A DNA stretch of 64,000 nucleotides from Forficula auricularia. Taxonomy: Eukaryota; Arthropoda; Insecta; Dermaptera; Forficulidae. Positions 58,991 to 64,000 of this stretch are shown piece by piece. The DNA lies in the NCBI GenBank assembly GCA_024734495.1, contig JALMQS010000681.1:6357542-6421541 (forward strand), read 5' to 3'. Position numbers and translations under genes: made by a program. Under the pieces are notes generated by a model that saw only the letters and a program-made list of their open reading frames with translations, was not told the origin of the DNA and ran no database searches. Position 1 is the first letter of the stretch; each line of letters begins with the position of its first letter.

Positions 58991-60351
58991 GGGCTGGGAC
59001 ATACTTCACCCGGTAGTATAATGGGAGAGGTAAGAGCTCGCGGAACTAGGGTCGCTGTTTTTAGCAAATCTTCCTTTACCGGGATCGTAGAAGAGTATCT
59101 ACAAATTTTGATGTATTAGCGCCAATTGAAATTAAAATGAAAAAATTACTAGATCTATACATGAAAACCATTTTTTCTTTCCTTCTAAATTAAATATAAA
59201 AAATTATTATATTAAATTAATAAAATAATTTTTGCCGTCTACACCTGTGAATGTTATCTATGACCACTCTATAAAAATATGGCACGCGCCTGCTGTTATG
59301 CAGATTACTAGAACTAGGCCATCCGTTTGTCAGGAACCTAGAATTTTCAAGATAAGCGAAGTGATCCCTGCACGAAAATTAACAATATAATTATGTACAA
59401 CGAAAGGGCTTAAAATTCATAGTTAGTTTCCCAAAATAATTTCTATATATCCTGCGAATTACTACTAAAAATTTTTAATTGCATATTATTAATCAATAGT
59501 GAGCTTTGACTTCTGAAATTTTTTTTATTATTTCATCAAAATTTATGTTTTTAGCTACTGCATTTTCAGAGGATCTTCAGCCTCCCCCCCCCCCCCCCAC
59601 ACGCGCCCTCAGGTAAACTTTCACCAAAAAAAAGAGGCACCCAACGTTTAAAAGTTTGGCCACCCCTGCCCTATAATATAGTATTGAAAGCAGAATAGTA
59701 AAAATATTAAAATGAAATACCACACGACTTTCACATTAGTTTTAACAATTTACGCCCTAATTTACACCCCCTTTCTTTATTCAAATCGGATTAAAATTTA
59801 TACACAACTAACAAATTATGACACTTGATATGGACACCAAATTTAAACAAAATCGTTTTAGAAAAAACCACAAAAAAAAATGTTCATGTAAATGTCAACT
59901 TCCTTTCGATTTCAACTAAAAGCTTCCTGTACTCCTTCTAGCCTATATCGAGTTTAATTTTCGAATTTCGTAGCTCTGAGACTTACGGTTGCGAAACGCA
60001 GGGGACATACAATACGTGTTATGTACGTACAATTATTATATGTACGTACAATACCTCGGCAGGGACCAAAGGTTTTTTGGTCACCTTTTGGCCTCTGAGG
60101 ACCAATATCCGGCTTTTTGTTCTGAACTATTAACGCCATCGATTCCTTCCACCTAGAAGTGAAGTGACAAGGAATTAACTTTTTCCACCTCGGCGATACA
60201 AGCCCTCAAAGTGTCAAAGACCTAGAAAGGCGATTACCATACTTACACATTATATTGTTTAAAAAAAATTTACTAGACAAATTGAAGGACAAAGTTACAA
60301 CATCGAAATCAACTAATTTGATATACATGTATAAATGTGATTGCAGTTATA
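58991..60351. repeat. Unresolved region with a repeat Y copy
   Basis: 59755-60190 is repeat Y (TAGCCTATATCGAGTTTAAT, GTTGCGAAACGCAGGGG). 59582-59600 is a poly-C run. The remainder shows no gene. Confidence 0.45.
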
Positions 60352-61762
60352 CAGGGTGATTCACGGTCGATGGCACGTTAGACGTCTATGGAAAACCGAA
60401 GACAGGATTTTTCTGAAAATTTACCACCTTACATTTTCTTACCTGTTCTATCGATCTAAAATATTTTCAGCATTTCAACGTTTCGGCTTTCATCGAAAAG
60501 TCGTAACAACTTTATTTTTTAAAATAGAACACCCCATATATTAACACATTTTTAGATCCGCCCTTTTATTAAAATATTTTTTTGTTAATATTGTCCTATA
60601 CCTATCTCTATCGGTTTTCGAAATAAAAAATAATTTGTGTTAAATATCGTGCAAAACATGTTCCTAATTAAACTTAAATAAATTAGTGCTCTCAATTCAT
60701 GAAAAGTTAATGTTTTGGCGGTCGTTTAGAAAGACCCGAAGTATTTGATTTACTCCGAGAAATCGACTCCATATTATAAAGGGCGTGCTAAAATTACTAT
60801 TATTTCCGTTATTCATAAAAGGAGTCAAAAGTTCATTTTTTCAAATAAGACCCCTGATATTACTCAATAAATTGAAAGACGAAGAAAAATGCTTTAAGAC
60901 GATATATCATGTCCCTATACCTAAAACATCAAGTTTTCTTAATAAAGCCGCTTTTTCATGAAAAATTAAAATATTGATTATTCAAACGAAGTTCTTATGA
61001 AATTATTTATTTTGTACAATAAGAACTTTGTTTCTCTTCGTGTATAAAAACTTCATTTGAATAATCAATATTTGCGATCATTTTGGGAGATTTTTTTGAA
61101 CATCGTCAATAAACTGTTTATAAGTTACTTATAAATAGTCAACAAACTGTCATGTAAGCTTGCATGGTTAGTTAAAATTAAATTCATTAAAATGTAATTT
61201 TTCACGAAAAAAGAGGCTTTATTAAAAAAATTTGATGCTTTAGGTATAGGGACATGATATATTGTCTTAAAGCATTTTTCTTGGTGTTTCAATTTATTGA
61301 GTAATATATGGGGGTCTCATTTGAAAAAACGAACTTTTGAGACCCATTTATAAATAACGGAAATAATAGTAATCTTAGCACGCCCTGTATAATATGGAGT
61401 CGATTTCTCGACGTAAATTAAATACTTCGGGTCTGTTTAAACGACCACCAAAATATCAACTATTCATGAATTGAGAGCACTAATTTATTTTAGTTTAATT
61501 AGGTCCATATTTAACACAAATTATTTTTTATCTTGAAAACTGATAGAGATAGGTATAGGACAATATTAACAAAAAAGTATTTTAATAAAAGCGCGGTTCT
61601 TAAAACGTGTTAATATTTCGATGGAAGCCGAAACGTCGCAATGCTGAAAATATTTTAGATCGATAGAACAGGTAAGAAAATGTAAGATGCTAAATTTTCA
61701 GACAAATCCTGCTTTCCGTTTTCCATAAACGTCTAACGTGCCATCGACCGTGAATCACGCTG
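60352..61762. mobile_element. Large palindromic element, ~620-bp arms
   Basis: CAGGGTGATTCACGGTCGAT at the left is inverted, with one change, at 61743-61762. Arms match along their length (GTCCCTATACCTAAAACATC / inverse, TGCTCTCAATTCATGAA / inverse) and meet around a ~150-base centre near 61060. TATA-like bases border both ends. No coding capacity. Confidence 0.92.
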
Positions 61763-61880
61763 TATATTGGTAATACAAAACAGAGACTTAATAACCGCAT
61801 ATACCAGAAAATTTTGAAATACTCCAGCAATAAAAAAACACCTATAAAAGATTCATATTGGAGAGTTTATATATAAATAG

Positions 61881-61910
61881 ATTGAACACTCAGTTTGATT
61901 TTAAACTTAG
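61881..61910. repeat. Target-site duplication (left)
   Basis: A 30-base duplication with one mismatch of 63429-63458, shared core CAGTTTGATTTTAAACTTAG. Confidence 0.92.
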
Positions 61911-62064
61911 AGGACCTTCAAATTCTCCTGGACAAATTCTCTGAAAATTCCGATCGGCTTAACATGCAAGTCTCTACCACCAAGGCAAAATGCATGGCGA
62001 TTGCAAAAGCTTCCCTTAGGTGTAACTTAGTCATCAACAACAGTCCAATAGAATAAGTTCCAAG

Positions 62065-62863
62065 CAGGGATGTTGCGGATGTCGATTTTTTCACATCCAC
62101 GGATGTGAATGCGGATGCAGATTTTTGAAGGCTCACATCCGCGGATGCGGATGTTTAAGATCTTATATAAATATAGTATATGAATGAAGAATTAAAACAA
62201 TGATAAAGTAATTATTAACATTTTTATTAATGAAAATTAGTATAAGTATAATGCTGCTATTTTTTTAACTTCACTTACTAATTTTCATATTAATAGAGTA
62301 ATATTGCCGCCTTTTCTGATTCAAGGCGGTTACGCAGAGGTTCGTAAATTAAACCCGCGCTACTAAATAATTGTTCGCTATGAACACTGCCTAGTGGAGT
62401 GGATAAAAATCTTCGTGCTATCGGTGATAATATCTTAAATTCCTCTCGATGAACACTCCACCATTTAAGAGGATTTTCATCCACATTGACTCTTTTTTTA
62501 GTGCGGTAAGAAAGTAATTCCTTTTTGAGTACAGCTTCAATGCTACCATTTTCTGGTATTTCTTGACTCTCATCTTCACTTGACGAATCTAACATCATAG
62601 CAAGGTCGTTTTTTAAGCATGGCTTTCTGACGAAACTTGATGTCCCTGGTCCTAGATGTACCATATCCTTTTCCGTGGAATCAGTCATTCTCATTCTTTT
62701 AGCCCCTTCGGAATTGGCATTAAGAGAACCGAAAACCCGTCCAATTTCTTTCTTGTCGCAACTTTTATTACATTAACATCGGCATGAACATCCGCATTGA
62801 TTGTTGCGGATGCGGATGCAGATGTCCAAATCTATGCGGATGGGAATATTCGCAACATCCCTG
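62065..62863 (-). mobile_element. hAT element nested in the LINE
   Basis: Ends CAGGGATGTTGCGGATG and (inverse) CAGGGATGTTGCGAATATTC, 799 bp, flanked by the exact 8-bp duplication GTTCCAAG (62057-62064 and 62864-62871). Subterminal GCGGATG repeats occur at both ends. Confidence 0.97.
62290..62694 (-). pseudogene. hAT transposase C-terminal domain
   Basis: Open frame of 134 residues, apparently without its N-terminal part. It contains the hAT dimerisation signature: PLKWWSVHREEF, LSPIARRFLSTPLGSVHSEQ, LFSSAGLIYEPLRNRL. The DDE core and BED finger are deleted from this 799-bp copy. The piece at 24-283 may be the BED end of a related element. Confidence 0.9.
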
Positions 62864-63428
62864 GTTCCAAGCTTTAACTATCTGGGAGTTCAGATTTCTA
62901 GCTGACGAAACCTTAAGGAAGAATAACTTCGCAAGTCATCAAAGGAGCAAAAATTTCGGGCTGTATTATCCAATCCAGTATGGAAAAATAAGTTTATGTC
63001 TGCCGAAAGAAAAATTAGGATATATAAGACCTTTGTTCGTCCGATAACAACATATGGGGCTGAGTCCAGAGCAGACACAACCGTTACAAAGCAGCTTCTC
63101 CGGACAACTGAGATGAGAGTTGTAAGAGCCATCCATTCGAAGACCCTGCATGACAAAATCGGCAGCAAACACCTTAGGCAAATAAGCGGTCTTCAGGACA
63201 TAGTCGATTGGGTTCATGTAAGAAGATGCTGGGTTGCCCATATAGACAGAATACAAGACGACCGTCTCCCGAAAATATTGGCAAAAAACCGTCCCGAGGG
63301 GGTCAGAAGCCGTGGAAGACAAAATAAAAAAACGATGAAAAGAGAGTTATGACCCTGATGACTGAATGTAATATTTTGGAGAAACAGGTGTTCACACCTA
63401 TACAGAAGTATAAGAAGAAGAACGCAAA

Positions 63429-63458
63429 ATTGAACAATCAGTTTGATTTTAAACTTAG
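63429..63458. repeat. Target-site duplication (right)
   Basis: Partner of 61881-61910. Confidence 0.92.
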
Positions 63459-64000
63459 CGGTCAATATAAAGACTATATTTAGTAATAATCGAAGTAATA
63501 AGTACTGAATGAAAAAAAAACGGGTTCCCATATCTAAGTCATAAGAATGAATAAACGGCTAGGCAAATGCGTTTGTTCAATGTGTTCAGTTGTCGAAACA
63601 AGGCTGAAGAAGAAAAAAACAATTTCACATTAGCTAAGCCAATTTATTTTCAAATAATAAAGAAGAATACATAGATATTTTTTAATAATGTAAAATAAAT
63701 ATTTACCTATATAAAATATAAAAATATTTATTTATTTGAATAATATGATAGACAAACAAAAAGGTACAATAATATAAAATTACTATTATTAGTCATATAA
63801 TTCGTTAAGAGGCCGTCCATAAATTACGTCACACAGCAACACACAGTGAGAAGGCATTTCAGATTTGTGACAAGGGGAGCCCCGGGGATCTTAAAAATTG
63901 TTATCTCACAAAAGTCAAATTAAAAATTTTTTAAATATATTTTTTAGATTTCAGGTTATTATTAATCCAACCCGAAAAAATTTCAACAATTAAATTATAG
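63459..64000. other. AT-rich end of window with CATAAATTACGTCA repeat
   Basis: 63813-64000 starts CCGTCCATAAATTACGTCAC and shares GATCTTAAAAATTG-type sequence with 41851-42290 (inverse). Nothing recognised before that. Confidence 0.5.

Larger units (their letters stand above)
61911..63428 (+). mobile_element. 5'-truncated LINE (RTE-related) carrying a nested hAT
   Basis: 61911-62064 plus 62864-63352 form one reading frame of a LINE RT thumb/C-terminus: LNMQVSTTKAKCM, FNYLGVQISS, RIYKTFVRPITTYGAESRAD, LRTTEMRVVRAIHSKTL, ending KTMKREL. One in-frame TAA lies just before the hAT site (62052-62054). The 3' end is an AAG-rich run. A 30-bp target duplication brackets the element. Confidence 0.93.

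Noticed and set aside
60470..60500. CGATGAAAGCCGAAACG in both arms of the large palindrome
   Set aside because: It lacks the CU of CUGAUGA and has no clear stem I; kept only as a remark.

Overview
The window reads as nuclear DNA of an animal, most likely an insect. It is AT-rich, its genes are split by GT-AG introns, and most of it is transposable-element (TE) sequence: CR1/Jockey-like and RTE-like LINEs, short-LTR Copia, a gag-only LTR element, Tc1 and DD41D mariner elements, several hAT families, tRNA-derived SINEs and many palindromic or foldback elements. Nothing bacterial, no CRISPR array and no rRNA was seen. The insect order cannot be fixed from the sequence alone.

Two host genes are recognised and they converge tail to tail. 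(1) On the + strand, the last two exons of an MFS sugar transporter (7504-7646 and 12906-13444) flank a 5.3 kb intron filled by a 178-bp tandem array, a DNA element and a 3-kb RTE LINE. (2) On the - strand, eleven exons of the condensin kleisin subunit barren/CAP-H (NCAPH) run from the ATG at 56670 to the stop at 17678. About 1.84 kb of coding sequence is spread over 39 kb. Splice phases fit throughout, except that two exons each need one extra base in a homopolymer run (40682-40688 and 25054-25058).

Layout: 1-3950 is TE debris; 3958-7001 is a complete but internally deleted Copia element; 7504-13444 is the transporter 3' end; 13.5-17.6 kb is intergenic repeats; 17.7-56.7 kb is barren with TE-filled introns; 56.7-64 kb is TE debris with nested hAT/LINE insertions proven by target-site duplications (TSDs).

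The most unusual signal is a set of hammerhead-ribozyme motifs (CUGANGA, stem II, GAAA, short stem III, NUH cleavage site, matching stem I) at about a dozen places. Several lie as outward-facing pairs in the two arms of foldback elements (around 19.5, 27.9-28.2, 39.5-39.8 and 51.4-51.5 kb). The stems differ between families while the core is kept. This suggests several families of non-autonomous ribozyme-bearing elements, perhaps related to Penelope-like elements or retrozymes but in inverted arrangement. Other notable items are a SINE carrying the 3' tail of a LINE present in the same window, and a three-layer nest at 44.5-48.7 kb.
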